Assembly (NCBI RefSeq): GCF_047495875.1 | Contig: NC_092486.1 | Coordinates: 5,903,738-5,967,737 of the forward strand | DNA from: Pithys albifrons albifrons | Taxonomy: Eukaryota; Chordata; Aves; Passeriformes; Thamnophilidae | Direction: 5' to 3' | Length of the DNA stretch: 64,000 bases | Shown here: piece by piece, positions 12,231 to 22,859 of the stretch | Numbering within the stretch: the stretch's first letter is position 1 | How the letters are laid out: every line of letters begins with the position of its first letter | The notes under the pieces: generated by a model | Database searches by the model: none | What the model saw: only the letters and a program-made list of their open reading frames with translations | Told to the model about the DNA's origin: nothing | Position numbers and translations under genes: made by a program

Positions 12231-12614
12231 CTGCTCTGGGACAGGCTGGGGAGCTGGGGGGGTTCACCTGGAGAAGTGAAGGCTCTGGGGAGAACTTAAC
12301 ACCCCCACCAGTGCCTAAAGGGGCTCCAGGAGAGCTGGAGAGGGACTTGGGACAAGGGATGGAGTGACAGGATGAGGGGGAATGGTTTCCAACTGCCAGA
12401 GGGCAGGGATAGATGGGATATTGGGAAGGAATTCCTGTCTGTGAGGGAGGGGAGGGGCTGGCACAGGTTGCCCCATCCCTGGGAGTGTCCCAGGCCAGGT
12501 TGGAGAGGGCTTGGAGCAACCTGGGCTGGTGGAAGGTGTCCTTGCCCATGGCAGGGGTGGAACCAGGTGATTTTAAGGTCCTTTCTGGAGCAAACCATTC
12601 CATGATTCCATGAT
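12231..12614 (+). mobile_element. Longest CR1 LINE copy in the window (3'-UTR only)
   Basis: A sense-strand CR1 that runs further 5' than the others. It begins around CTGCTCTGGGACAGGCTGGG, continues through GTTCACCTGGAGAAGTGAAG, GGCTCTGGGGAGAACTTAAC, AAAGGGGCTCCAGGAGAGCT and a GATATTGGGAAGGAATTCCT block, then the common 3' part (CCATCCCTGGGAGTGTCCCA, GCTTGGAGCAACCTGGGCTG, GCCCATGGCAGGGGTGG) and a CCATTCCATGATTCCATGAT tail. It is about 385 bp and still lacks any ORF2 coding sequence. A G-rich stretch at 12,238-12,261 (GGG, GGGG and GGGGGGG runs) could form a G-quadruplex. The 120-150 aa frames on the minus strand are repeat by-products. Confidence 0.95.
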
Positions 12615-14228
12615 ACAACAACAGCAGATGAAGTACCTGCAGTGTGCTTAGAGCTAAAGCTCAGTTACTTGGCAGGGCAGACAATGGAACGGGGATGATC
12701 CCACACTTTAAGAGACGCCTGACAGTTTCCTCATGATTTAAAAATAGAACTCTCCACTTCGCTTTTCTGGCAAAACCCTCTCAAAGAGCAGACACATTTT
12801 TTTCCCAAAGTTTCTTTGTGTTCTCCTCTTTGTGCTCCCACACTTTGTTGGCGCTCGGATTCTGTGCGCTCTGAGCACGGAACAATCTGACCGTGGAATG
12901 TGGCAAAGACACTAAGGACATCTTTCATAAGCCAAAAGCAACTCTGGTACTCTTCAAAAAGAAGAGGGGATGTTGAGCTTTGCACAGTTCCAAAGAGGTG
13001 ATGCTCTCCAGAGGCACTGCAGCCAAAATAATCCCATTTGTTGAAACTCCCTTTTTCTACCCCAGGATTTGCAAGCAGCTTTTTACACCAGCACCCACAA
13101 TCCAGAGTAGCCCCTTTGTAGCTCTGTTTCCATGTTCCCCTCCACGGGAGCACCAGCTGTGAAACACCTTCACAGCTACACAAGTGAGTACATGGTGTAC
13201 CTTGGGCAAAGCTCTCAGCAGATGGATTTCAAACAGCCTCACAAACTCTCAGTGTCCTTGTTCTCAACAGTCTCCAACTTTTTGTGCCTTCCCAGAAAAG
13301 ACTTGACATTCCCAGTGGGAGTTCCTGAGCCTGGTGCACTGATGAAAGTGCTGCCACAACTCAGTGGGCCCTTGGTCTCCCATGGGCTGACCCGAATCTC
13401 ACTAAAGGTCAGGAAGAAGTGGCATCATTTTTAATGAACCTGGAATCAGCTCCTGCTGTGGCTGTGAGGGAAGTGACAGAGTTGCTTCCATGGTTCTGGA
13501 AACTGGGACAAGCACGAAACCCAACATTTATTTAATGGACTGAACAGGCTGAAGATGGAATTCCTGCCTGGGATGGAGTCCTCTTTCTCGGGCTCTTTGC
13601 AAGGTCTTTCAGCCCGTTAGCACCATGTGCAGCTCTCACACCACCCACAGCTGCCTCTCTGCAGCCCTTGAAGTCCTGCTGTTGTGGGAAGCCACCAGGA
13701 GAGGCAAAGTTGTCAGAGCTAATGGCTGGTGGAACAGATGGCAGAGAGAAGTTAATTGATCTACTGGGGCAGCCGAGTTGGCCTTGCAGAGGAAAATATG
13801 CAAAGATGAGAATATGCAAAGATCCATAATGAACTTTCATTAGCACAGAGGAAAGTTCTGTCATGGAGTCTGTTATGTGCATTCCATGATGCAAATCCAA
13901 ATTCCAGCTTAATGACTTCTTGTATCCAGTGCAGGGAACTTTTAACTCCTTAAAATGACAATGGAAGAAGTATTTTAAAGCTTTTCCTTTAGTTTTTTCG
14001 GAAGTAAATTTTTTTCTCAATACTACAGTTGTATTTTTTACACTCAATAACAGGTTTCCCTTTACCCTTTTCTTCAAGTCTATGTTAAAAGGAAAAGCAT
14101 TTCTGCACTTTGATACAAAATGTCTCTGACAGGAGAGAAAGCTCAAAGAATCAGAAAATCATCACCAGTGTTACTCTGAAAAACACCACTGGCACATCCA
14201 CACTGAAAATCACAGCATATTATTAAGT
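12615..14228. other. Unique non-coding DNA
   Basis: No supported gene. The longest non-repeat open frame in the window (204 codons, minus strand, 13,532-14,146) is here, but it begins at TTG. The first ATG lies near codon 89, and no domain is recognised. A paired AATATGCAAAGAT word is listed separately. Confidence 0.5.
13795..13823. repeat. Direct repeat of an octamer-like word
   Basis: AATATGCAAAGAT occurs at 13,795-13,807 and again at 13,811-13,823, a 16-bp period. ATGCAAAG is one base from the POU octamer ATGCAAAT, and a perfect octamer lies about 70 bp further on at 13,889. It could be a simple duplication or a paired protein-binding site. Confidence 0.6.
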
Positions 14229-14328
14229 CATAGAATCACAGAATGGTTTGGGTTGGAAGGGATCTTAAAGCTCATCTCATTCCAACCCTGTGCCATGGGC
14301 AGGGACACCTTCCACTAGACCAGTTCTC
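14229..14328 (-). mobile_element. CR1 LINE 3' end
   Basis: TCATAGAATCACAGAATGG, TTTGGGTTGGAAGGGATCTT, AAAGCTCATCTCATTCCAAC, then GCCATGGGCAGGGACACCTT and CCACTAGACCAG. About 100 bp of the minus-strand CR1 tail, with a well-preserved microsatellite end. Confidence 0.95.
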
Positions 14329-16260
14329 AGAATAATTTAAAAAAAATATAAATTCAATTGTTGGAGATAATGTAAAAAAAAAAAGTAATATTTAGTTCTG
14401 GGAGGATTATTTTTTCCCAAAGTAACAAATGAAAAACACATAAAAGACTAAAAAATATTCTAGAAATATTCCTACTGGTGTTGTTCTTCTTCCAGCCTTT
14501 GAGGAATTTAACTTAAAACTTGTCTTTTTTCCCTTTAGGTAGAGCAGCAAACCTGCAGCAGACAATGCACAATGTTTGCAAAGGAGTCCCTGTACCAGAC
14601 CCTGCAGAAGCCCCGGCTCACTCCAGCAGTGCAACACAACCCTTGAGCACTGGGAGCAGGTCAAAGGGCCCTCAAGAAAGGAAACTATGGTCATTACCCT
14701 TTTTATTTTTTTTTAATTTTGAAACCAGCTGATGATTTGTGTAATTACACTGGCAGTCAGCAGAGGGGATGTATTGGCTCAGGTACTAAAAATCTCAGGA
14801 TTTACTTATTGCAGAACTGTCAGTGCAGTGTTTTGTGGCAGACACTGCTGTAAACCCTGCCTTAAATGCATACATTTAGACATGTCACAAATCATGCACA
14901 CTTACATTCAGTGATACAGAAATCTCTCTGAGGTCAGGGGATTAGAAATTGCCTCCCACAATTAATATGTCACTCTAAATGAAAATCACCAAAAACACCC
15001 CAAAAGTTCTATTGGACCGACAGGAACTTTTTGCAAAGATAACAATCAGTACAGTTGTGTGTAAAATTCATTATATTGAAACGAGTCTTTAAGTAGCTAC
15101 ACATGGATTAGGAAAATAAAAGCCTCACACAGCATTGCAGAGATAACACAGGGACTGATTTTCATGGAGGGTGGATATCAGATCATTCCAGCACAGGGAC
15201 TGATAAGGAAGTCCCAGTGAAAGTCCCTGTGTTCCCACTGGTTTGGGGATCCGAGCAGCAGGGCTGCAGGAGGCTCTGCTTGGCTGGAGACCCCCAAATT
15301 TCCTTCTAACTCCTGTTTGTGTGCTCCCAACATGCCTCTTCAGAATGTTAAAGGGGACAGGCCAAGGCAGGTAAGACCCCCTGCTCCTCCCTCTCCTCTG
15401 CTTTTCTCCTCCCCACCCCACACTGTGCTATAAACAGCCTTTTCGAGAGGCACAGTTTCAAGCAATGAAATTGCAGAAAGGCAAAGCCAGGAGACCTCCC
15501 AGGAATTATGAGGTGAAAGTCGTTCAGATAAAGATGATATAAATGAAGTGCAATATCCCTGTCTGCTCCCAGCTGCTCCCATCTCTTTTCCATTTAACTT
15601 GTAGGCCACTCCACCCAGCTGGGCTGCTCCCATAAGAGGATGCAGTTCCCATAAGAGGATGCAGTGTTGCTGCCAGTAGTCCAGGAAGAAGGTAAGGGGG
15701 GAAAATGAAACAATCACTGCAAGAATTAGGTTTGTAGATGAGGAATTTGTACATTAGGAACATTGCTGACGGGAAAAAATAAGATATTAAAATATATGCC
15801 ACTGTGTTTAATATTTTAGTTTTTTCATGCCTTGAAAGTGCTTCATTTTCCCACCTAGAGGGACAACAGGAACTCTTAGAAGATGCTCATCACCCACAGC
15901 TTTTGCAGAGCCCACTTCGAGGGGTGTTGTTAGTGCACAGGCTGAGCACCTGCTCACCTCAGGACTCAGAACCTCTCAAAAATGACAGCTGTGAAGGCCA
16001 GCAGGGTGCACAAAACCTCAGAAGCAGCCCAAGAACAGGAACACACATCAGGGCAAAGCAGTGACCCAGGATTCTCTGTCCCTCTGGCACTGGCTGGAGA
16101 TGACTCTCATTAGGGCTGTTCTCTTTGCCATGTACCCAAACATCTGCAGCACAGGAACAATGACATCAAATTCTGTAAATCCACTGATGTAAAGGACTGC
16201 AGGAGGCATTTTGAGCTTAGTGAGGAAAAGGAAACTACTCTAGTCAGGCCTCAGCACTGT
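14329..16260. other. Unique non-coding DNA
   Basis: AT-rich around 14,330-14,470, otherwise mixed. A possible splice acceptor with a following open frame at 14,539-14,659 is discussed under findings. No gene is supported. A 19-bp tandem duplication is listed separately. Confidence 0.45.
15628..15665. repeat. Exact 19-bp tandem duplication
   Basis: TCCCATAAGAGGATGCAGT occurs twice back to back (15,628-15,646 and 15,647-15,665). No further copies flank it, which suggests a single recent duplication. Confidence 0.93.
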
Positions 16261-16361
16261 GAGGTTGGACAGGGCTTGGAGCAGCCTGAACTCGTGGAAT
16301 GGGGGTGGACCTGGATGAGCTTTGAAGTCCCTTCCAACCCAAACCATTCTGGGGTTCTGTA
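16261..16361 (+). mobile_element. CR1 LINE 3' end
   Basis: GAGGTTGGACAGGGCTTGGA, GCAGCCTGAACTCGTGGAAT, GAGCTTTGAAGTCCCTTCCA, ACCCAAACCATTCTGGGGTT. Sense-strand CR1 tail of about 100 bp. The usual CCTGCCCATGGCAGGG section is missing, so it carries a small internal deletion. Confidence 0.92.
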
Positions 16362-17226
16362 ACTCACACCTCTACCTATCAGTGGCATTTGTGCCCATTT
16401 GCAACCAGCAGTACCATTAGAACATCTCCTGGCCTCCTCCATAATGCAGGCAACACCATTTCATCTGTAACTTCTGCAGTGAACTCAACTCACTTTTTAA
16501 TAACACCATATATATTTTATCCAAACTGTCATTCAGGCCCACAGAGCTGGGAAAACAAAGCTAAACATTACAGGAAACTTTATGATTCTCTTACTCGGAG
16601 GATTTCCACTCTGCACTCATTATTTTTGGCAGACTCACTGTTGGGAGTTTTCCTTCTTCTCCTTGGTTATAAATATTCCATGCAGACTTTTAATTAGAGC
16701 AGCATGTTTGTTGGCTGAGACAAAAGAAATTGGATCCCCCCTCACCATTTGGGCTCCGTTCATCTGGACGGACTTACACTGATATATACACATCAAATCT
16801 CTGCATAAACAAAACAGAGATTTGCTTTATCAACCTGAAAGTCCAATTACTCTTACCAACAGGTGTTTCACAGTTAGAAAGCAAAACAAATATTTGATCT
16901 GGTCCTTCCTCTACTTAGCAACAGATGAATTAGCAACTGAAAGAAAATATGCACTTTTTAGCCTATTGTCTGGGTTTAAACTGATCTTATGGAATGCTTC
17001 ATTCCACATGGGTTTGCTTACAAAGCACTGAACCATAAGCAAAGCAAAAGGAACTCCAGAGGGAAAGACAAAGCAAAAAGAATAAGCAGCACAGTTCTGA
17101 TTTCCTGCTTTTGAGTCTTTCAGACCTTCTTCAGACAACTTTAACGTGCTCTTCCATGAGAGACTTTGGATTGTGGAGACCTGATTAAGGATTTTATTTG
17201 TATTTTACAAATACTGTATCTCAGTC
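16362..17226. other. Unique AT-rich non-coding DNA
   Basis: Nothing recognised between two CR1 tails of opposite orientation. Confidence 0.5.
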
Positions 17227-17345
17227 AGAATCCCAGAGGCCCAGAATGGTTTGGGTTGGGAGGGACCTTAAAATTCATCCAGTCTCATCATGGACACCTT
17301 CCACTGGACCAGGTTGCTCCAAGCCCTGTCCAACCAGGCCTTGAA
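17227..17345 (-). mobile_element. CR1 LINE 3' end with internal deletion
   Basis: CCCAGAATGGTTTGGGTTGG, GAGGGACCTTAAAATTCATC, then directly CATGGACACCTTCCACTGGA and GCTCCAAGCCCTGTCCAACC. The usual CCCTGCCATGGGCAGG segment is shortened. The 3' end faces that of the CR1 at 16,261-16,361. Confidence 0.93.
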
Positions 17346-19061
17346 TTGGCTTGTAATTCCCCCAAACCACAAGATGGAATGCAGGCACTCTGCAGGTATT
17401 GTGCTCCCCCACACAGAGCTGAGCTTTCAGAACCTGCCCCTGGTTCCCACATATTGGCAAATCTCTCTCTCTGTCTAGAGGAAAGACTAGTGAAACCCCC
17501 ACCCTGCCCTTGCTGCTAATTCAGGTTTCTATCTCCTGATTTAGTTAATTGATTTATGAGTTACAGTGAAGAAAAGAAAACAGTGATTCTATCAAGCCAT
17601 TTAACACTGTGCCCTACACAGAAGTCTTGGGGCACTGGATGACACCCAGTCAGAAGACTGACAATAAATGCCTCTAAATGTCACATCTAAACTAAACTAT
17701 AAATTAAAACAGAAAAATGGAGGATTTGTACATTCCCAAAGAGTGGAGTGCCTTAGCTGTGACTTTCCTGTCCTGAATTTCAGCACAGGACACAGGTCTG
17801 GATTCCACAAGTGGAGGTACCAGAATGATGCAGGCACGGAGGTAAGTCCTCCTTCAAGGCCATTATTATTAATATCCTCCTCCTCCTCTTCATTTATTTT
17901 TTCTGTTGAGGATTTTTGGGGTTTTATTTTAGGATTGTTTTGAGGGGTTGTTTTTTTTCTTTTTTTTCCGCATTTCTCAGACTCCTATATTTAATGTATC
18001 TATTTTCTACCATTCCAAAGAGACAGTTTTGCTGTTGTTATTTTTCCTTCTTTCATCAAAAAGCTTTATATCCTGAAGAAACAATAATCAGAGGCATTTG
18101 GAAAAGACACATTTGAAAGGCTTTCTGTCTCTAACAGACAGACAATGATGATACCCACATTTATCTCTCATCCTTCTTTATTCTGCACAATATCTCCAGT
18201 TCCAAGACGTGCTCAGTTTGGAGTGTGATGATCTTCCAGTAGTTTCCATGATGACAGACAAGCTCTAAAGTGCTGCTGATACTCAGATGGAAAGTTCCAA
18301 AGGGCAGGGAAGTGCTGGATGCCTAAATTTACACTAAGTCTCAATGAGAAAACAACAATTTCCATAGATCCCCACCTGAGCCACATCCAAATGAGCTCCC
18401 TGGCCCATGGAGATCCAAGAACAGCTCTTGGTAGTTCATTATTCTCCTGTGCATTGGCCCAGGATACACAAATGGGACTTGGAGTTGGTGTTTCTTATGT
18501 AAATGTGTGGTGACTTTCTGCATCACTGGCACAAGGAAGGGAAGAAAAGCAGCTGTTGAGGAGACAGAGTGTCATGTTATTTATTCACAAGCAACTGCAT
18601 GGAAAAATAGACAGCCTTCCACTGCAAAGAGGAGGATAAACACGGGGGGAGGGATGGCAAAGGAGCTGCCTCAGCACTGACAAACTGGGTCCTCTAAGTC
18701 AGTCAGAACAGGGCATGGAGTCAGGGCCACATGTGGAAAGAGCAGAAAAAGCCAGTGATGCCAAGGGGAATGTGTGGGCATCTCTTCAGCCATCTGGACA
18801 CACCTACTCACCCCCTTCTGACAGCCAAACAACTAAACAGGTTTAACACCAGAAATGAAATTAGGAGTTGAATTAATGTCTGGTTTTCCCATTGTATCAC
18901 TTAGAGATCAGAGCCAGGATAAGGATTGGTATTCCCACAGATTTTTGTCCAAACCAAATGGGGTAAAAGAGTGGAAAAAGGCAAACAAGAGGATACTGGA
19001 AGAGAGGTGTGTGAGCACCCTCAGTGCAGCTCTGAGGTGTGCCTGGGACAGTCCTGTGCCC
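17346..19061. other. Unique non-coding DNA
   Basis: No supported gene. There is a T-rich tract at about 17,925-17,970. A 58-bp segment at 17,784-17,841 has an acceptor-like and a strong donor-like boundary (see findings). Confidence 0.45.
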
Positions 19062-19317
19062 AGTTCAGTGTCCCCAAGGGTGCCCCAGTTCAGTGTCCCC
19101 AGGGGTGCCCCCAGCCAGTGCCCCCAAGGCTGCCCCAGCCAGTGTCCCCAAGGCTGCCCCAGTTCAGTGTCCCCAGGGGTGCCCCAGTTCAGTGTCCCCA
19201 AGGGTGTCCCCAGCCAGTGCTCCCCAGGGGTGCCCCAGTTCAGTGCTCCCCAGGGGTGCCCCAGTTCAGTGTCCCCAAGGGTGCCCCAGTTCAGTGCTCC
19301 CCAGGGGTGCTCCCCCA
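19062..19317. repeat. GC-rich minisatellite, ~10 units of 24-28 bp
   Basis: Units have the form AGTTCAGTGTCCCCAAGG followed by GTGCCCC, alternating with an AGCCAGTG-starting variant. Copies differ by CAAGGG/CAGGGG, GTGTCC/GTGCTCC and by 1-3 bp length changes. Because unit lengths vary, each reading frame shifts through the array. The unit lacks stop codons in most frames on both strands, which explains the overlapping ~100-180 aa open frames. It is not treated as coding. Flanks are ordinary AT-richer DNA. Confidence 0.95.
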
Positions 19318-20144
19318 GTCAGCTCTCAGTTCTGACCCACAGCACGTGCTCAGGCTGCAAACTCGGCATTTGCTCTGCAGAGCTGGGCTTGTAGTCTCAT
19401 CTCCTCTTCACTTTAATTGTTGCCACCACTCTAACAAGCATTTCACAGAAAAGAAAGTGCTTTGAAAACCATAAAAATCCATGTCCTTGTTCTCATAATT
19501 TTCTCTCAGTGTTCCACCCCAGGCAAAGAAATTCATTTGGCTTTACAACGAATTCTGCTGTAAGTCAAGTGTTATTAAGGGCTTCTTCATATTGTTTATC
19601 ACGGGAATCTAACTTGATGTCTCACTGAGCACTTCTGAGAAGGCTTGTTTATTAAAAGGTACAAGTGTTACTACAGCCCTACAAGCACAGCAGTGACAAG
19701 CTCTCTCTCTGCAGCTACAGAATAAATAACACGAGACCAGAGGAGAAGCACAGGCTCTGCCTTGTCTGACAGCAAACCATGACTTCTGTGCTGTGCAATT
19801 AGAGAGGCAGGTTTGTGTCAGAGAGCAAATAAAGCTGAAGCCACAGTGCCTGCAGGGCTTAAGAGCATGGAGTTATTTTAAGGTACTATCAGTAGGTGCT
19901 GCTCTCCAGGGCCTTGCCCTTGCACAGTCATTTTTACAATCAGTTCAGCACAGGCTGCAGCTGATGAGATGAGGCACAGTTCAGAACTGGCACTAGCTGG
20001 GTTTGAAATCTTGTTGTGGAAACCTCCTGATGCCAACAGAAATCCCACACAGGGGAAAAAGGCCACACATGAGTCTCTGAGCAACTCAGAAAACCCCAAG
20101 AGCACCACACCAGTAGGTTTTGTACTATTTCGTTTTAACAACTG
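19318..20144. other. Unique AT-rich non-coding DNA
   Basis: No gene or repeat recognised. Confidence 0.5.
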
Positions 20145-20282
20145 ATTTCAAAGCACTTAGACCAGTATCATCATCCCCATCTCATAAAGGTGATAAAAAA
20201 GGAGAAGTGAAAGGAAAGAATATTCCAAAAGCCACAGCAAACATGGGACCTGCAGGTTCCAGAGGAGTGCTGTAGTCCAGAG
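20145..20282 (-). mobile_element. Probable degraded MIR-type SINE
   Basis: The plus strand reads TTTCAAAGCACTTAGACCAG, TATCATCATCCCCATCTCAT, then an A/G-rich AAGGAGAAGTGAAAGGAAAG block and CAAAAGCCACAGCAAACATG. This follows the layout of an inverted MIR: CTCAAAGCACTTTACA, ATTATCCCCATTTTACAG, GAGGCACAGAGAGGTTAAG, CCAAGGTCACACAGC. Similarity is weaker than in the 5.7-kb copy. Confidence 0.42.
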
Positions 20283-20370
20283 TCTACAAACACATTTGTA
20301 GCATCACCAATGACAAGTTTAGGATCTTTAAACAAGGAGGATCCCTAAACAGTCCCACCTGGCCCTGGCT

Positions 20371-20538
20371 CAGGTTGCCCAGGGAAGCTGTGGCTCCTCC
20401 TGGATCTCTGGAAGGGTCCAAGGCCAGGCTGGACAGGGCTTGGAGCAACCCGGGCTATGGAAGGTGTCCCTGCTTATAGTAGGGGGTGGAGGGGATTTTT
20501 AAGACCCCTTCCAAACCCAAACCATTTTGGGATTCCAT
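20371..20538 (+). mobile_element. CR1 LINE 3' end
   Basis: CAGGTTGCCCAGGGAAGCTG, a CTGGAAGGGTCCAAGGCCAG block, GGACAGGGCTTGGAGCAACC, GGAAGGTGTCCCTGCTTATA, then CCCCTTCCAAACCCAAACCA and TTTTGGGATTCCAT. Sense-strand CR1 tail of about 170 bp with scattered substitutions. Confidence 0.94.
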
Positions 20539-20809
20539 ACCAGTGACTCCTTCCTCTGGATCCAGATATTAGGCTGATCTTAACTCCTCCCATTCAGCCC
20601 CATTCCCACGAAGGCTTTGCTGCCAGGCACAAGAGGCTGCAGTGCTCACACTGCTGCAGTGGCCATTTCCTCTGCTCACACATCCATTCCCTGGGATCCT
20701 TTCCTGACGAGCTTGTAATGTATTAAAGAAACAATTCCAACTCTCCAGGAAAAATAGAACAAGTTTCTCCTGAACTAAGAGCACATTATTTCATGAGCCG
20801 AAAATGAGA

Positions 20810-20945
20810 GACAATTTAATCTCCAGAAATTAGCATAACTTTGCTATTATTCTACATACTGCTTGATTAAATTAGCCTGTATCACTTCAAAAAGAATGAG
20901 AGTTGAATTGTAAAGGAAGAGAGCTTCAAATTGAAATTCAAAGAA
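20810..20945. promoter_or_regulatory. Candidate conserved non-coding block
   Basis: AT-rich, CpG-poor sequence with words such as AAATTAGCATAACTTTGC, GATTAAATTAGCC and TTCAAATTGAAATTC. It resembles the texture of deeply conserved developmental enhancers. This is a judgement from composition and motif density only; no alignment was possible. Confidence 0.25.
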
Positions 20946-21289
20946 TAAAAACCTAACACAGATGCATAGAGTGAAAAAACACAGTATTGCCCATAACAAC
21001 AAATACCTTGGAATCCCAGAATCCCAGAGGACGTGTCAGGCAAGGGGCACAAGTCTCTGAGCCACTGAGCCTGTTCAGCTGCAGAGCTGGGGACTCTTCT
21101 TGTCTAACCCAGTGTCCTGAGAGCTTGGAAAGTGACTGCAATATGGGCTTATATATTTCCTGCCTTGTGATAACCCCAACTGTCTTCTTCACCTCCCAGC
21201 AAAGTCCACAACCCATTGATTGAAATGCTGATCCCTCTGATCCCTAATGTTGGTTTAAGTAATGGAAAGAAAAGATTTCATTGAAACCA

Positions 21290-21425
21290 TATTCCAATTA
21301 GGAGCTGTGGCTATCTGAACATAAAAGATCCAGTAATTTTTAGCTGATGTGATCATTATTGCAGAACTTAATTGGCCAGAACTGTCAATGGCAATTAAAT
21401 GCTTACAGTCAGGGCTCTTAGAGAC
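21290..21425. promoter_or_regulatory. Candidate conserved non-coding block
   Basis: Includes CAGTAATTTTTAGCTGATG, TGATCATTATTGCAG, CTTAATTGGCC and GGCAATTAAATGC. The density of ATTA/TAAT cores and the lack of low-complexity decay suggest regulatory constraint. Unproven. Confidence 0.25.
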
Positions 21426-22299
21426 ACAGACTTGCTGTGTGTTTAAAGCATCCCATTTGTTCAGTCACACCAGAGTGCCTGGAAACCTGGATTTTATTCT
21501 ATGGTAACAGTTGAAACACCCAAGAAGCAAATCTTGTGTAATTGGTAGCTCTATAGGTTGTAATCACTTGTCTAATCTTTGTATATAGTACAATTTGTGT
21601 GGGGTTTTTGTCACTTCTCACTAAGAGAAGTTGTTCTGATGGGAGCCTGTAATTCGAGCTGCAGTGACACAGATGAGATTTATAAGGCTGAAAACATCAC
21701 CCTGCTGGGATGCTTCACTTTTGGCTGCTCACCAAGGCAGAGCTGCTTGGACTTCAACTGGGTGATTGAACTTCTAAAGTTTTCAAAAAAAAAAAAAAGG
21801 GAAGAGCCAACTGAAAACCTGGAGAGTCGAAAGGATGGGACACACAACTCCATAAACAGCCTGGAAATCTGGTGTAAAAAGCTGTCTCAAGTCTTTCCCA
21901 GCCTTGTAAGGTCAGCTCTAGCTTGGGAAACAATACATGTGGTATCACTTCTATATTAATTAGTATCTCTAAAACAATGGCATGACCAAACACAGGGCAG
22001 GGTCCAGCAGCAGATGGTCCCCAAACACAGTCCCTTCACAAGGACATCCCTCCCAAGGTTTAAAAAGCAGGATCAGATTTTATTCTTCACTGTAGAAGAA
22101 AACATATCATCAGTGTAAGCCCTGTCAGTGCTAAAAGAAAGAAATTCAAAATGGGGAGACCCAAATGTGTGTAAAAGAAAATAACCCCACTACATAAATC
22201 ACTGCAAACCCAGGAATGTTCATTCTGTTCTGGAAGAAAGTTGCACTTCATAAAATCTGCCACTGTCACCTACAAATAGGAGGTAGAAAAGAAAGGACT

Positions 22300-22484
22300 G
22301 GATGCTGAATTTGCCCTTTACTTTGAGTGTAGAAATTAGAACCTCATACATTTGCAATAAATCAGTGCACTTCAGCCCCTCAGAGTGTGGGCGTTCTGGG
22401 CATTGCATCCTGAGAATTTGGAGGCTAAATTTGTCCTTCATTTAGAGCCTGAACATTGTGACTTCCTGCATTTGGAATGATCAG
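22300..22484. repeat. Old diverged local duplication, ~65-bp units ~120 bp apart
   Basis: The segment at 22,300-22,365 (GGATGCTGAATTTGCCCTTT ... CATTTGCAATAAATCAG) can be aligned with 22,420-22,484 (GGAGGCTAAATTTGTCCTTC ... CATTTGGAATGATCAG). The match is carried by several shared blocks in the same order with similar spacing. It points to an old tandem duplication of roughly 120 bp, with the second half of each unit decayed. Confidence 0.5.
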
Positions 22485-22859
22485 ACAGCCTTGGTCCCTT
22501 CCACCACAGGCACCCCGAGCTGGAGATTGTGTGTGAGGTAACAGTGCTGGTACTAAGATTTATTCCTCCAGGAGCAGGGGGTTTGTGTGGCCTTCATTAC
22601 TCTGCACAGCTGGACAAGGAGCTTGGAAAAGGCAGCAGGAGTGGCTTTGTCCCTGGGATTTCTACCTGCAGCCAGAGCAACAAAAAGTAAGGGAAAGAAA
22701 TCCGGTCTCCTGACCCTCAGGTACTGAGAGCTTGAATTGGAAACTTATTTTTAGCAAATCCTCTGAAAAGTGCATGGGGAGGAGGGAAAAGATGAGCACC
22801 CAAACATGCTTCAAAAATGCCTGAAAGGAAGGAAAAATATCTAGAGGGGAAATTCAATC

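Noticed and set aside
12238..12261. G-rich run that could form a G-quadruplex
   Set aside because: It is part of the CR1 3'-UTR copy and uneven in loop length. It is noted in that feature and not treated as separate.
12175..12621. 148-codon minus-strand open frame
   Set aside because: It is antisense to the longest CR1 copy and is explained by the repeat sequence.
13532..14146. Longest non-repeat open frame, 204 codons on the minus strand
   Set aside because: It begins at TTG, and the first ATG lies near codon 89, leaving about 116 codons. No domain is recognisable, and a frame of this length is not surprising in 64 kb of six-frame sequence.
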